Assembly (NCBI RefSeq): GCF_014269205.2 | Contig: NZ_JABWRY020000001.1 | Location: forward strand, 5,194,001 to 5,258,000 | Source of the DNA: Pseudomonas kermanshahensis | GTDB lineage: Bacteria; Pseudomonadota; Gammaproteobacteria; Pseudomonadales; Pseudomonadaceae | Length of the DNA: 64,000 bases | Reading direction: 5' to 3' | In this document: positions 42,749 to 52,390 of the stretch, piece after piece | How positions within the stretch are numbered: position 1 is the first letter of the stretch | Layout of the letters: every line of letters begins with the position of its first letter | The notes under the pieces: generated by a model | The model's input: only the letters and a program-made list of their open reading frames with translations | Told to the model about the DNA's origin: nothing | Database searches by the model: none | Program-made: the position numbers and the translations under genes

Positions 42749-43104
42749 GCGTGTGCCCTGGCGTTTGTTGTTATTTCATGCACAACCACAACGTGGCGGT
42801 TGCACCCAGGTGGCGAATGCTATGCAACATCGCAAACAGGGTGCAACCCTTTTTCCGTTTCAAGTTGCACCTACTCATGCATTTTCAGTTAAAGCCTCGT
42901 TCTTGCTCCTTTTTGGAGCAAAAACGGGATTTTTCAGACTAAATTGCCCCAGAAACAACCTTTAATTAAGTGTAGGAATGTTCGCCGGACGAGTTGCACC
43001 TTTTCCGTTAAAAAATCGGGTTGCACCTGGTTGCACCTGAATTGCCCTACAGCTACTCTTGGCGTCAGCTTAGGCCACAACCGTGGCAATAATGAGGATA
43101 AGAA
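42749..43104. promoter_or_regulatory. putP-putA control region with seven GTTGCA sites
   Basis: The 356-bp gap contains GTTGCA, the core of PutA operators in E. coli, at 42799, 42864, 42993, 43020 and 43030 (plus strand) and at 42823 and 42842 (minus strand). Most continue as GTTGCACC. They fall into a putP-side cluster (42799-42869) and a putA-side cluster (42993-43035). No gene is seen. The PutA start has AGGATAAG upstream. Confidence 0.85.
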
Positions 43105-46100
43105 ATGGCGACGACCACCCTTGGGGTCAAACTCGATGACCCTACCCGTGAGCGACTCAAAGCAGCTGCGCAGTCCATCGACCGCACGCCGCATTGGTTG
43201 ATCAAGCAAGCGATCTTCAATTACCTGGAGAAGCTCGAGGGTGGTGCCACCCTGACCGAACTCAACGGTCATGCCAGCAACCTGGTCGACGATGCTGGCG
43301 AAGTTCAGCCGGACCATGCTCACCAATGCTTCCTCGAATTCGCCGAGAGCATCCTGCCGCAGTCGGTACTGCGCTCGGCCATCACCGCCGCTTACCGCCG
43401 CCCCGAGCAGGAAGTCATTCCGATGCTGCTGGAGCAAGCTCGCCTGAGCGCACCACTGGCAGAGGCCACCAACAAACTGGCGGCCGGCATCGCCGAAAAA
43501 CTGCGCAACCAGAAGAGCGCTGGCGGCCGCGCTGGCATCGTCCAGGGCCTGCTGCAAGAGTTCTCGCTGTCGTCCCAGGAAGGCGTGGCGCTGATGTGCC
43601 TGGCAGAAGCCTTGCTGCGCATCCCAGACAAGGGCACCCGCGATGCGCTGATCCGCGACAAGATCAGCACCGGCAATTGGCAGCCGCACCTGGGCAACAG
43701 CCCATCGCTGTTCGTCAACGCCGCCACCTGGGGCCTGCTGCTGACCGGCAAGCTGGTGTCCACCCATAACGAATCCGGCCTCACCTCGTCGCTCACCCGT
43801 ATCATCGGCAAAAGCGGCGAGCCGATGATCCGCAAGGGCGTCGACATGGCCATGCGCCTGATGGGCGAGCAGTTCGTCACCGGTGAAACCATCGCCGAAG
43901 CCCTGGCCAACGCCAGCCGTTTCGAGGCCAAGGGCTTCCGTTATTCCTACGACATGCTCGGTGAAGCCGCACTGACCGAGCACGACGCACAGAAGTACCT
44001 GGCATCCTACGAGCAAGCGATCCACTCGATCGGCAAAGCCTCGCATGGCCGCGGCATCTATGAAGGCCCGGGCATCTCGATCAAGCTGTCGGCCCTGCAC
44101 CCGCGCTACAGCCGCGCCCAGTATGAGCGCGTGATGGAAGAGCTGTACCCGCGCCTGCTGTCGCTGACCCTGCTGGCCAAGCAATACGATATCGGCCTGA
44201 ACATCGACGCCGAAGAAGCCGACCGCCTGGAGCTGTCGCTCGACCTGCTCGAGCGCTTGTGCTTCGAACCCTCGCTGGCAGGCTGGAACGGTATTGGCTT
44301 CGTCATCCAGGCCTACCAGAAGCGCTGCCCGTATGTGATCGACTATGTCATCGACCTGGCCAAGCGCAGCCGCCACCGCCTGATGATCCGCCTGGTGAAA
44401 GGCGCCTACTGGGACAGCGAAATCAAGCGCGCCCAGGTCGAAGGCCTGGAAGGCTACCCGGTCTACACCCGCAAGGTGTACACCGATGTGTCCTACGTCG
44501 CCTGCGCACGCAAACTGCTGGCCGTGCCCGAAGCCATCTACCCGCAGTTCGCCACCCACAACGCCCACACCCTGTCGGCCATCTACCACATCGCCGGCCA
44601 GAACTACTACCCCGGCCAGTACGAATTCCAGTGCCTGCACGGCATGGGTGAGCCGCTGTACGAGCAAGTGGTCGGCAAGATTTCCGAAGGCAAGCTGAAC
44701 CGTCCGTGCCGCGTCTATGCCCCGGTCGGCACCCACGAAACCCTGCTTGCGTACCTGGTTCGTCGCCTGTTGGAAAACGGCGCCAACACCTCGTTCGTCA
44801 ACCGCATCGCCGATCACTCGATCTCCATCCAGGAACTGGTTGCCGACCCGGTCGCCAGCATCGAGCGCATGGCCACCCAGGAAGGCGGCATCGGCCTGCC
44901 ACACCCGCGCATCCCGTTGCCGCGTGACCTGTACGGCACTGAGCGGGCCAACTCGGCCGGTATCGACATGGCCAACGAACACCGCTTGGCGTCGCTGTCC
45001 TGCGCCATGCTGGCCACTGCCCACAACGACTGGAAAGCCACCCCGCTGCTGGCCTGCGCCGCCAGCGAATCGGCTGCTGTGCCGGTGCTGAACCCAGCGG
45101 ACCACCGCGATGTAGTCGGCCACGTCCAGGAAGCCACGGTTGCCGACGTCGACAACGCCATCCAGTGCGCCCTCAACGCCGCACCGATCTGGCAGGCCAC
45201 CCCACCCGCCGAGCGCGCTGCGATCCTTGAGCGCACCGCCGACCTGATGGAAGCCGAGATCCAGCCGCTGATGGGCCTGCTCATCCGCGAGGCCGGTAAA
45301 ACCTTCGCCAACGCCATCGCCGAAGTGCGCGAGGCCGTGGACTTCCTGCGCTACTACGCGGTGCAGGCTCGCAACGACTTCAGCAACGACGCCCACCGCC
45401 CATTGGGCCCAGTGGTGTGCATCAGCCCGTGGAACTTCCCGCTGGCAATCTTCAGCGGCCAGGTCGCCGCTGCACTCGCCGCGGGCAACCCGGTACTGGC
45501 CAAGCCCGCCGAGCAAACCCCGCTGATTGCCGCCCAGGCCGTGCGCCTGCTGCTGGAAGCCGGCATTCCGGAAGGCGTCCTGCAACTGCTGCCAGGCCGC
45601 GGCGAGACGGTCGGTGCCGGCCTGGTCGGTGACGAGCGCGTCAAAGGCGTGATGTTCACCGGTTCCACCGAAGTGGCCCGCCTGCTGCAACGTAACGTCG
45701 CCGGCCGCCTGGACAACCAGGGCCGCCCGATCCCACTGATCGCCGAAACCGGCGGCCAGAACGCGATGATCGTCGACTCCTCGGCCCTGACCGAGCAGGT
45801 GGTGATCGACGTGGTGTCCTCGGCCTTCGACAGCGCCGGCCAGCGCTGCTCGGCACTGCGCGTGCTGTGCCTGCAGGAAGACTCCGCCGACCGTGTGATC
45901 GAGATGCTCAAGGGTGCCATGGCCGAAAGCCGCCTGGGCAACCCGGACCGCCTGGCCGTGGACATCGGCCCAGTCATCGACGCCGAAGCCAAGGCCGGCA
46001 TCGAGAAGCACATCCAGGGCATGCGTGAAAAAGGCCGTTCGGTCTACCAGGTTGCCATCGCCGATGCGGCCGAGGTCAAACGCGGCACCTTCGTCATGCC

Positions 46101-47058
46101 AACCCTGATCGAGCTGGACAGCTTCGACGAACTCAAGCGCGAGATCTTCGGCCCAGTGCTGCACGTGGTGCGCTACAACCGCCGCAACCTCGACCAACTG
46201 ATCGAGCAGATCAACAACTCCGGTTACGGCCTGACCCTCGGCGTGCACACCCGCATCGACGAGACCATCGCCAAAGTGGTGGAGAACGCCAACGCCGGTA
46301 ACATGTACGTCAACCGCAACATCGTTGGCGCAGTGGTCGGCGTGCAACCGTTCGGCGGTGAAGGCCTGTCCGGTACTGGCCCGAAAGCCGGCGGCCCGCT
46401 GTACCTGTACCGCCTGCTGTCGACCCGCCCGGCCGACGCCATTGGCCGTCACTTCCAGCAGCAGGATGGCGAAGGCAAGCCTGACCGCACCCTGCACGAG
46501 CAGCTGATCAAGCCGCTGCACAGCCTCAAGGCCTGGGCCGAGAGCAACCAGCAGGCCGACCTGGCTGCGCTGTGCACCCAGTTTGCCGGCCAGTCGCAGA
46601 GCGGCATCGCCCGCCTGCTGCCAGGCCCGACCGGCGAGCGCAACAGCTACACCATCCTGCCGCGCGAGCACGTGCTGTGCCTGGCGGACAACGAAGCCGA
46701 CCTGCTGGCGCAGTTTGCTGCCGTCCTGGCGGTTGGCAGCTCGGCGGTATGGGCTGACAGCGAACCGGGCAAAGCCCTGCGCGCCCGCCTGCCGAAAGAG
46801 CTGCAGGCCAAGGTCAAGCTGGTAGCGGATTGGAACAAGGATGAAGTGGCGTTCGACGCCGTGATCCACCATGGCGATTCGGACCAGTTGCGTAGCGTGT
46901 GCCAGCAAGTGGCCAAGCGTGCCGGGGCGATCGTCGGTGTGCACGGGCTGTCCAGCGGCGACCACCAGATTGCGCTGGAGCGCTTGGTGATCGAGCGGGC
47001 GGTGAGTGTGAATACTGCTGCTGCGGGGGGTAATGCGAGCCTGATGACCATTGGTTGA
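43105..47058 (+). CDS. putA: Trifunctional PutA: proline dehydrogenase, P5C dehydrogenase and repressor
   Basis: Oxidises proline to glutamate in two steps and represses its own genes. 1317 residues. Residues 1-45 are a ribbon-helix-helix DNA-binding domain (TTTLGVKLDDPTRERLKAAA). The proline dehydrogenase barrel follows (e.g. ALHPRYSRAQYERV, GAYWDSEIKRAQ). The aldehyde dehydrogenase part has ISPWNFPLAIF, Glu in AETGGQNAMIV and the catalytic Cys915 in AGQRCSALR. A C-terminal ALDH-like fold ends the protein. Membrane association switches it from repressor to enzyme when proline is oxidised. It is followed by a strong terminator. Confidence 0.97.
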   Translation: MATTTLGVKLDDPTRERLKAAAQSIDRTPHWLIKQAIFNYLEKLEGGATLTELNGHASNLVDDAGEVQPDHAHQCFLEFAESILPQSVLRSAITAAYRRPEQEVIPMLLEQARLSAPLAEATNKLAAGIAEKLRNQKSAGGRAGIVQGLLQEFSLSSQEGVALMCLAEALLRIPDKGTRDALIRDKISTGNWQPHLGNSPSLFVNAATWGLLLTGKLVSTHNESGLTSSLTRIIGKSGEPMIRKGVDMAMRLMGEQFVTGETIAEALANASRFEAKGFRYSYDMLGEAALTEHDAQKYLASYEQAIHSIGKASHGRGIYEGPGISIKLSALHPRYSRAQYERVMEELYPRLLSLTLLAKQYDIGLNIDAEEADRLELSLDLLERLCFEPSLAGWNGIGFVIQAYQKRCPYVIDYVIDLAKRSRHRLMIRLVKGAYWDSEIKRAQVEGLEGYPVYTRKVYTDVSYVACARKLLAVPEAIYPQFATHNAHTLSAIYHIAGQNYYPGQYEFQCLHGMGEPLYEQVVGKISEGKLNRPCRVYAPVGTHETLLAYLVRRLLENGANTSFVNRIADHSISIQELVADPVASIERMATQEGGIGLPHPRIPLPRDLYGTERANSAGIDMANEHRLASLSCAMLATAHNDWKATPLLACAASESAAVPVLNPADHRDVVGHVQEATVADVDNAIQCALNAAPIWQATPPAERAAILERTADLMEAEIQPLMGLLIREAGKTFANAIAEVREAVDFLRYYAVQARNDFSNDAHRPLGPVVCISPWNFPLAIFSGQVAAALAAGNPVLAKPAEQTPLIAAQAVRLLLEAGIPEGVLQLLPGRGETVGAGLVGDERVKGVMFTGSTEVARLLQRNVAGRLDNQGRPIPLIAETGGQNAMIVDSSALTEQVVIDVVSSAFDSAGQRCSALRVLCLQEDSADRVIEMLKGAMAESRLGNPDRLAVDIGPVIDAEAKAGIEKHIQGMREKGRSVYQVAIADAAEVKRGTFVMPTLIELDSFDELKREIFGPVLHVVRYNRRNLDQLIEQINNSGYGLTLGVHTRIDETIAKVVENANAGNMYVNRNIVGAVVGVQPFGGEGLSGTGPKAGGPLYLYRLLSTRPADAIGRHFQQQDGEGKPDRTLHEQLIKPLHSLKAWAESNQQADLAALCTQFAGQSQSGIARLLPGPTGERNSYTILPREHVLCLADNEADLLAQFAAVLAVGSSAVWADSEPGKALRARLPKELQAKVKLVADWNKDEVAFDAVIHHGDSDQLRSVCQQVAKRAGAIVGVHGLSSGDHQIALERLVIERAVSVNTAAAGGNASLMTIG

Positions 47059-47069
47059 TGGCTTTTGAT

Positions 47070-47100
47070 AAAAAAGGAGAGCTTCGGCTCTCCTTTTTTA
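47070..47100 (+). terminator. Rho-independent terminator of putA
   Basis: Stem AAGGAGAGC-TTCG-GCTCTCCTT with flanking A and T runs, 12 bases after the putA stop. Confidence 0.93.
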
Positions 47101-47124
47101 TGGGCGCATGTCTTGAGATGTTTG

Positions 47125-47367
47125 GCGCCTATGAGATCGAGCGCCGCCCGCGCGGCGCATCGCGAGCTGCGCTCGCTCCCACGTTTGTTTCGGGCCAATT
47201 ATTCCTGCGCGATTTGTGCGCGAACGCTCTGATGCATGACACGATATCGCGTCGTACAAACCAGGCGGCCGCGCGTCTCTGGCACAGGCATGCCTGGCCC
47301 GAAACAAACGTAGGAGCGAGCGCAGCTCGCGATGCGCCGCGCGGGCGGCGCTCGATTTCATAGGCGC
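47125..47367. repeat. Long inverted repeat, 73-bp arms
   Basis: Arms 47125-47197 and 47295-47367 are inverse complements with 2 mismatches by hand count (near their outer end and near position 47180). They read GCGCCTATGAGATCGAGCGC... and contain GCGCATCGCGAGCTGCGCTC. A 97-base spacer holds no gene; it has short inverted bits around TGCGCG. There are no obvious target-site duplications or transposase. It is larger than the other REP pairs and of another sequence family. Confidence 0.9.
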
Positions 47368-47654
47368 TGTAAGCATCAAGGCAAGCACCTTTATGCCCTA
47401 AGTCCTTCACGTGCGCCTTAGCCAGAGCCACTAAAGACTCCAGACTTTAGCCCCTTCAGATGCAACGACAAGGGTCAACCAAACCCACGTGCTGGTATGG
47501 ATTTCCCTGTTTTGCATGGGAAATAAGATCTCAACGGATGCCAGACCGCTAGGTCTCATTGCACTTTCTAAACCCATATCACCCAAACCTATTAACCTCC
47601 CCCGACCCCACCCGATTCCCTACACTCGCAGCATCCCGCTCAAGGACCGCCCCC
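47368..47654. promoter_or_regulatory. Control region of the acyl-CoA dehydrogenase gene
   Basis: About 290 bp without a gene. It carries the dyad CTAAAG-8-CTTTAG at 47431-47450 that could be an operator. The base composition is lower in GC than the genes around it. No convincing sigma-70 boxes. Confidence 0.4.
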
Positions 47655-49457
47655 ATGCCCGAGACCCTGCTCAGCCCTCGCAACCTCGCCTTCGAGCTCT
47701 ACGAAGTCCTCGACGCCGAAGCCCTCACCCAGCGCCCGCGCTTCGCCGAGCACAGCCGCGAAACCTTCGACGCGGCGCTGACCACCGCCCGTACCATTGC
47801 CGAGAAGTACTTTGCGCCGCACAACCGCAAGGCCGATGAAAACGAGCCGCGCTACGTGGACGGCCGGGCCGAGCTGATCCCCGAGGTGAAACCAGCCGTG
47901 GATGCCTTCCTTGAGGCGGGCTTCCTCAACGCCAACCGCGACTTCGAGGTCGGCGGCATGCAGTTGCCCAGCCTGGTCTCGCAGGCCTGCTTTGCGCACT
48001 TCCAGGCCGCCAACGCTGGCACCACGGCCTACCCGTTCCTGACCATGGGCGCGGCCAACCTGATCGAAAGCTTCGGTACCGACGAACAAAAGCGCCTGTT
48101 CCTGCAGCCGATGATCGACGGCCGCTACTTCGGCACCATGGCGTTGACCGAGCCACATGCGGGCTCGTCCCTGGCCGATATCCGCACCCGCGCAGAACCC
48201 GCCGGCGATGGCAGCTACAGGCTCAAGGGCAACAAGATCTTCATCTCTGGCGGCGACCACGAGCTGTCGGAAAACATCGTACACATGGTGCTGGCCAAGC
48301 TGCCGGATGCGCCTCCCGGGGTGAAGGGCATCTCGCTGTTCATCGTGCCCAAGTACCGAGTGAACCCGGATGGCAGCCGTGGCGAGCGTAACGATGTGCT
48401 GCTGGCTGGCCTGTTCCACAAGATGGGTTGGCGCGGCACCACCTCGACGGCGTTGAACTTCGGCGACAACGGCCAGTGCATCGGCTACCTGGTAGGCCAG
48501 CCGCACCAGGGCCTGGCCTGCATGTTCCAGATGATGAACGAGGCGCGCATCGGCGTTGGCATGGGCGCGGTGATGCTCGGTTATGCCGGCTACCTGTACT
48601 CGCTGGACTACGCGCGCCAGCGGCCACAAGGGCGGTTGCCGGACAACAAGGACCCGCACAGCCCTGCCGTGCCAATCATCGGGCATACCGACGTCAAGCG
48701 CATGCTGCTGACGCAGAAGGCTTACGTTGAAGGCGCCTTCGACCTTGGCCTGTACGCCGCACGCCTGTTCGACGACACCCAGACAGCCGACGACGAGAGC
48801 GCCCGGCAACACGCCCAGGCACTGCTCGACCTGTTGACCCCGATCGTCAAATCCTGGCCATCGGCCTTCTGCCTCAAAGCCAACGAGTTAGCGATCCAAG
48901 TCCTCGGCGGCCATGGCTACACCCGCGAATACCCCGTTGAGCAGTATTACCGCGACAACCGCCTGAACCCGATTCACGAGGGTACTGAAGGCATCCAGTC
49001 GCTCGACCTGCTCGGCCGCAAGCTTGCGCAAAACGGCGGCGCCGGGCTCAAGCAACTGATCCGCCTGATCGCCAGCACAGCCGAGCGCGCCAGCCACCAC
49101 CCTGGCCTCGACACCCTGCGCCAGCCGCTGGAGCAGTTGGTCAATCGCCTGCAAGCCGTCACCCTTGCCCTGCTGGGTGACATGGCCCAGGGCAACGTCA
49201 GCACCGCCCTGGCCAACTCGGCCCTGTACCTCAAGGCCTTCGGCCACTGCGTGGTCGGCTGGCGCTGGCTGGAACAGGCGATCCACGCCGAACTCGGCCT
49301 GCTCAAAGGCAACGCCGACGACCGTGACTTCTACCTCGGCAAGCTCCAGGCCGCGCGCTACTTCCTGACCTGGGAAGTGCCGGGCTGCCACAATGAGCTG
49401 GCATTGCTCGAGGTACGCGACGACACCTGTATCACCATGCAAGACGGGTGGTTCTAG
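47655..49457 (+). CDS. Acyl-CoA dehydrogenase, long (DmdC/3-methylmercaptopropionyl-CoA-dehydrogenase-like) type
   Basis: 600 residues from the ATG at 47655; the open frame goes further upstream to 47559 but that part lacks the family pattern. Features: ALTEPHAGSSLAD (FAD/substrate site), the IFISGGDHEL block, LFHKMGWRGTTST, and C-terminal QVLGGHGYTREYPVEQYYRDNR with the catalytic base region. The 600-residue size with an extra C-terminal helical part is typical of the DmdC/AidB-like subgroup. A partial, diverged copy of its last 34 codons is at 53411-53515. Confidence 0.9.
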   Translation: MPETLLSPRNLAFELYEVLDAEALTQRPRFAEHSRETFDAALTTARTIAEKYFAPHNRKADENEPRYVDGRAELIPEVKPAVDAFLEAGFLNANRDFEVGGMQLPSLVSQACFAHFQAANAGTTAYPFLTMGAANLIESFGTDEQKRLFLQPMIDGRYFGTMALTEPHAGSSLADIRTRAEPAGDGSYRLKGNKIFISGGDHELSENIVHMVLAKLPDAPPGVKGISLFIVPKYRVNPDGSRGERNDVLLAGLFHKMGWRGTTSTALNFGDNGQCIGYLVGQPHQGLACMFQMMNEARIGVGMGAVMLGYAGYLYSLDYARQRPQGRLPDNKDPHSPAVPIIGHTDVKRMLLTQKAYVEGAFDLGLYAARLFDDTQTADDESARQHAQALLDLLTPIVKSWPSAFCLKANELAIQVLGGHGYTREYPVEQYYRDNRLNPIHEGTEGIQSLDLLGRKLAQNGGAGLKQLIRLIASTAERASHHPGLDTLRQPLEQLVNRLQAVTLALLGDMAQGNVSTALANSALYLKAFGHCVVGWRWLEQAIHAELGLLKGNADDRDFYLGKLQAARYFLTWEVPGCHNELALLEVRDDTCITMQDGWF

Positions 49458-49487
49458 CGACCAGCGCAGTGCCGCGCTCACGCGCCT

Positions 49488-50423
49488 CTATCTGTCACCC
49501 GTGTCGCTCAGCGCATTGGCAGGCGTGGCCGACCTGCGCGGCTGGCGGGTGATGGCGATACCTGCCGCGACCACCGCAATGCCCACGTAGGTTGTCCAAT
49601 GGATCACGTCCCCGAACATCATCGCCGCCCATAACAACGTGACCGGTGGCTCGAGGTAGACCAGTGCCGAGACGCGGGTCGCCGAGAGCTTTGTCAGCAA
49701 TATCCACAGGCTCAGGTAGGCAATGAACGTGGAGAACAGGGTCAGCCATGCGACCGCCGCCCAGACCTGTGTGCTGGCAGGCACGTCGATCAACCCCAGC
49801 GGCAAGCCTGCAGCCGTGAGCAGCAGCAGTGTCGCAGTCGATTGCAGAAACAACGGCATCAGCAGACCGTCCTTGCTGTGGTCCGTCGCCATGATCGATT
49901 GCCGACGCTGATACAGCGTGGCAATGGACAACGTGATGGCGGCGATCAGCGGCAGGGCGTAAAGCCAGAGGCTAAGCTGGTTCGCAGACAGGCTGTACTC
50001 TGCAAAAATGATCATGCTGACGCCGGCGAACCCCACCCCAAGCCCGAGCCATTCCTGCCGTCCACTGCGCTCATGCTGGTTGTTGTTGCTCATCGATGCC
50101 GTGATCAATGGCTGCAGCGCACAAATGATGGCGGCAATCCCTGCCGGTAGCCCGCCCCGGATGGCGATGTAGACACTGACCAGATAGGCAAACTGCGCCA
50201 GGAAACCAATGACGGCGTTGTAGCGTATCTGCGCCCACGTAAGCGTACGCAGCCGATGCACGACAAAAGGCAGCAGGCAGATGCTGACCAGCAGAAACCG
50301 CCAGAACAGCAGGTTGATGGCACCCGCGTCTTCCGTGCCCAGCCGGGCACCAATAAAGCCCGAACTCCAGGAAAGGACAAAGATGACTTGCAGCAGGATC
50401 AGGTACGGCGCACTGCTTGGCAT
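49488..50423 (-). CDS. EamA/DMT-family transporter
   Basis: 311 residues from the ATG at 50423, with AGGGG upstream; the open frame extends to 50531 but would overlap the oxygenase gene. Ten membrane segments in two repeated halves (EamA). Members export amino acids and small metabolites. It starts 2 bp after the stop of the 2OG oxygenase gene, so it is translated from the same transcript as that gene and the methyltransferase. The likely role is export of the product of these two enzymes or of a related compound; this is an inference. Confidence 0.85.
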   Translation of the reverse strand: MPSSAPYLILLQVIFVLSWSSGFIGARLGTEDAGAINLLFWRFLLVSICLLPFVVHRLRTLTWAQIRYNAVIGFLAQFAYLVSVYIAIRGGLPAGIAAIICALQPLITASMSNNNQHERSGRQEWLGLGVGFAGVSMIIFAEYSLSANQLSLWLYALPLIAAITLSIATLYQRRQSIMATDHSKDGLLMPLFLQSTATLLLLTAAGLPLGLIDVPASTQVWAAVAWLTLFSTFIAYLSLWILLTKLSATRVSALVYLEPPVTLLWAAMMFGDVIHWTTYVGIAVVAAGIAITRQPRRSATPANALSDTGDR

Positions 50424-50425
50424 GT

Positions 50426-51385
50426 TCACGCCCCTGTGTGATGCAATTGCGCGAACGTAATCGGCTCGATGCCTATCCTTGAAAACTGGCGGGCTGCTGA
50501 TCGCTGCAAGGCCCAGCGTAACCCCAACCATTTAGGGATCGTCGCAGGGATGCCATCGTCGGAGGCCAAGTGCCAAAACCGGTTGGAGTCGTCACCAAAA
50601 TAGGGACAATGAAAGGACAGCACCAACGACATGCGTCGCCCGCTGACCACCGGGCGCACACCGTGGAACAATCGGCTGCCATAGATGAACAAGGCATCGC
50701 CAGGTGCGTCCAGGCGCGCATTTTCGAAGGTACGGTGGTCCAGCGCATCAAAGCTGTCGACAGTGCCGTTATGGAACAGGAATTCGCCCCCGCTGTATTC
50801 GCAGGCCCCCGACAGCACGATGTTCAGCACGTAATTGGTGCCGTCTGTGTGCCACATGCCGAGTTGCTGCTGTTGCTCGACAGGCTTGGGGTAGAAATAG
50901 TTGACCTGCGAGCGCGCATTGACCATGGGGTAAGGCACCAGCGGCACGCCTGCAATGCGCGAGACAGCTAACAGGAATGAGCGGCTGCACATCATGTCGT
51001 TGATGAACGATGATAAAGCCGTCACCCCTCGCGTACGCCGCGAAATGATCCAGTCGCTGTCAGCCGCCCCCTCCTCCAGACGGCTGCAGATGCCTTGCAA
51101 GGCCGCAACGCCCTCGGGCGTGAACAGCCGATGCACAACCGCCACCCCGGTGATGCTGTCCGCTGCGATTTTGGCGTGCGGGCTGTCGGCATACCCAAGC
51201 TGCCCAAGTGTTCGGGTGTCGCTGAGGACGGGCCCGTGCTGGCAAAGCAAATCGTCCGACCAGGGCAACTGCTCACTGAGGCAGATAGGCGATGGCCGCG
51301 GCGTGCGCTTCAATGTCGACTTGAGCGCCAGCTTCACGCGCCCTACACCGCGTTCGAACAGGGGTAAGGTGTCTGAAGGATTCAT
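50426..51385 (-). CDS. Fe(II)/2-oxoglutarate-dependent oxygenase
   Basis: 319 residues. The metal-binding H-x-D...H and the 2OG-binding Arg are visible: His179 and Asp181 in MWHTDGTNYVL, His241 in RLFHGVRPV, and Arg250/251 in SGRRMSLVLSF. This fits the prolyl 4-hydroxylase/PKHD-like (P4Hc) fold. The first 75 or so residues precede the core and are not recognisable. Such enzymes hydroxylate, desaturate or halogenate small substrates or peptides. Transcribed after the EgtD-like gene (24-bp gap) and before the EamA gene (2-bp gap). Confidence 0.85.
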   Translation of the reverse strand: MNPSDTLPLFERGVGRVKLALKSTLKRTPRPSPICLSEQLPWSDDLLCQHGPVLSDTRTLGQLGYADSPHAKIAADSITGVAVVHRLFTPEGVAALQGICSRLEEGAADSDWIISRRTRGVTALSSFINDMMCSRSFLLAVSRIAGVPLVPYPMVNARSQVNYFYPKPVEQQQQLGMWHTDGTNYVLNIVLSGACEYSGGEFLFHNGTVDSFDALDHRTFENARLDAPGDALFIYGSRLFHGVRPVVSGRRMSLVLSFHCPYFGDDSNRFWHLASDDGIPATIPKWLGLRWALQRSAARQFSRIGIEPITFAQLHHTGA

Positions 51386-51409
51386 GATGTGTCTGTCCCC
51401 GTAGAGTCA

Positions 51410-52390
51410 CTACTGAAGGTACTTGGCGATCTGATAGCGCACCGAGCCATCACCGCTGGCGAACTCGTCCACCACACTGCAGTTGCAATGCCGGGCCCTG
51501 ATGCGACGGAACTGTTCGGGCGTGTACTTGAGGCAGATGTTGGTCAGCAGGTACCCACGTTGCTGCAGACGCTGCACAGGTTGCAGGGTTACCGCGACAT
51601 GGATGGGGTCATCCTGAATGCGTAGCGGTACGAGCATGGCTTCATGCTCGCCCGAGGGGATGAAGCCTTGTTGAAGCGCGACCATTTGGGAGAACTGGAG
51701 CATGCAGGGGTTGGCGTAGAACTTGAGGATGGTACTTTCCAGGCCTTCGTCGTAGACCTGCATTTCCGAAAGGATGTAGGTGGTGTTACCTGCAAGGCTA
51801 CGAATCAGCCGCCCAGTGCTCACTGGCAGCTCGTTACCCTCCTGAAAACCAAGCAGGGTGATGAGAGTGAGCTCCTGATCGTGACGCAAATCCTCATGGG
51901 TTACGGTGCGGTAATCAGCGGCGATGTAATTGAAACTGCCATCCTCGCGCACGATGGGCCCCACGGCATCGCTCATCGCGGCTTCTGAAGTCTGGTTGAT
52001 ATCGATGGCGGTGTAGCGGATGGAGCTGGACGTCTCGACCATTCGCTTCAGCAAGCAGGCGCTCTTGATCGGCTCCGGGCCCAGCTCCACATAGTGCACA
52101 CGGCGCCCACTACTCAGTGCTGCCAACCGCTCGGCAACGTCCCCGATGACGGCCTTGAGCGCCCCCTGCCCCTCTGCATCAGCACAGAGCCCGCTCTGAC
52201 CTACGCCTTGCTCATTCAAGGCGCGCATAAGCAGAAATATCTCGTGGTTGAAACGGTGGTCGCTTTCAGGTCCCAGCTCAGGCTGGGCCAATGTCGAGTA
52301 CTTCTCGTGGTTCTCGACAGTCCATAGTCGTGCGTGCTGGTAAGCGGGGTTGCGCACGAGTGCATCTACCACGAAGTCATTCAGGCTCAT
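51410..52390 (-). CDS. EgtD-like SAM-dependent methyltransferase (Methyltransf_33 family)
   Basis: 326 residues from the ATG at 52390 (an ATG 9 bases upstream is also possible; a longer frame runs into the promoter). The Rossmann motif I is VHYVELGPEP (98-107), motif II YTAIDINQ (Asp130), and motif IV-like ITLLGFQEGNE (176-186), in the place of the L-G-S-T-x-G-N loop of EgtD. The C-terminus has NICLKYTPEQF. EgtD itself makes the trimethyl-histidine precursor of ergothioneine. This protein is a distant relative; whether it acts on histidine is not known, and no egtB is nearby. First gene of the three-gene operon, divergent from LysR. Confidence 0.75.
   Translation of the reverse strand: MSLNDFVVDALVRNPAYQHARLWTVENHEKYSTLAQPELGPESDHRFNHEIFLLMRALNEQGVGQSGLCADAEGQGALKAVIGDVAERLAALSSGRRVHYVELGPEPIKSACLLKRMVETSSSIRYTAIDINQTSEAAMSDAVGPIVREDGSFNYIAADYRTVTHEDLRHDQELTLITLLGFQEGNELPVSTGRLIRSLAGNTTYILSEMQVYDEGLESTILKFYANPCMLQFSQMVALQQGFIPSGEHEAMLVPLRIQDDPIHVAVTLQPVQRLQQRGYLLTNICLKYTPEQFRRIRARHCNCSVVDEFASGDGSVRYQIAKYLQ

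Noticed and set aside
42799..43035. Repeated GTTGCACC as a possible CRISPR or iteron array
   Set aside because: Spacing is irregular, both orientations occur and the unit is only 6-8 bases; it fits PutA operators between putP and putA.
42934..46965. 1343-codon open frame antisense to putA
   Set aside because: It is the complement-frame shadow of a high-GC gene; the product has no domain pattern and the plus strand encodes all PutA motifs.
47125..47367. Insertion sequence
   Set aside because: The spacer is 97 bp and has no transposase; at most it is a MITE-like element.
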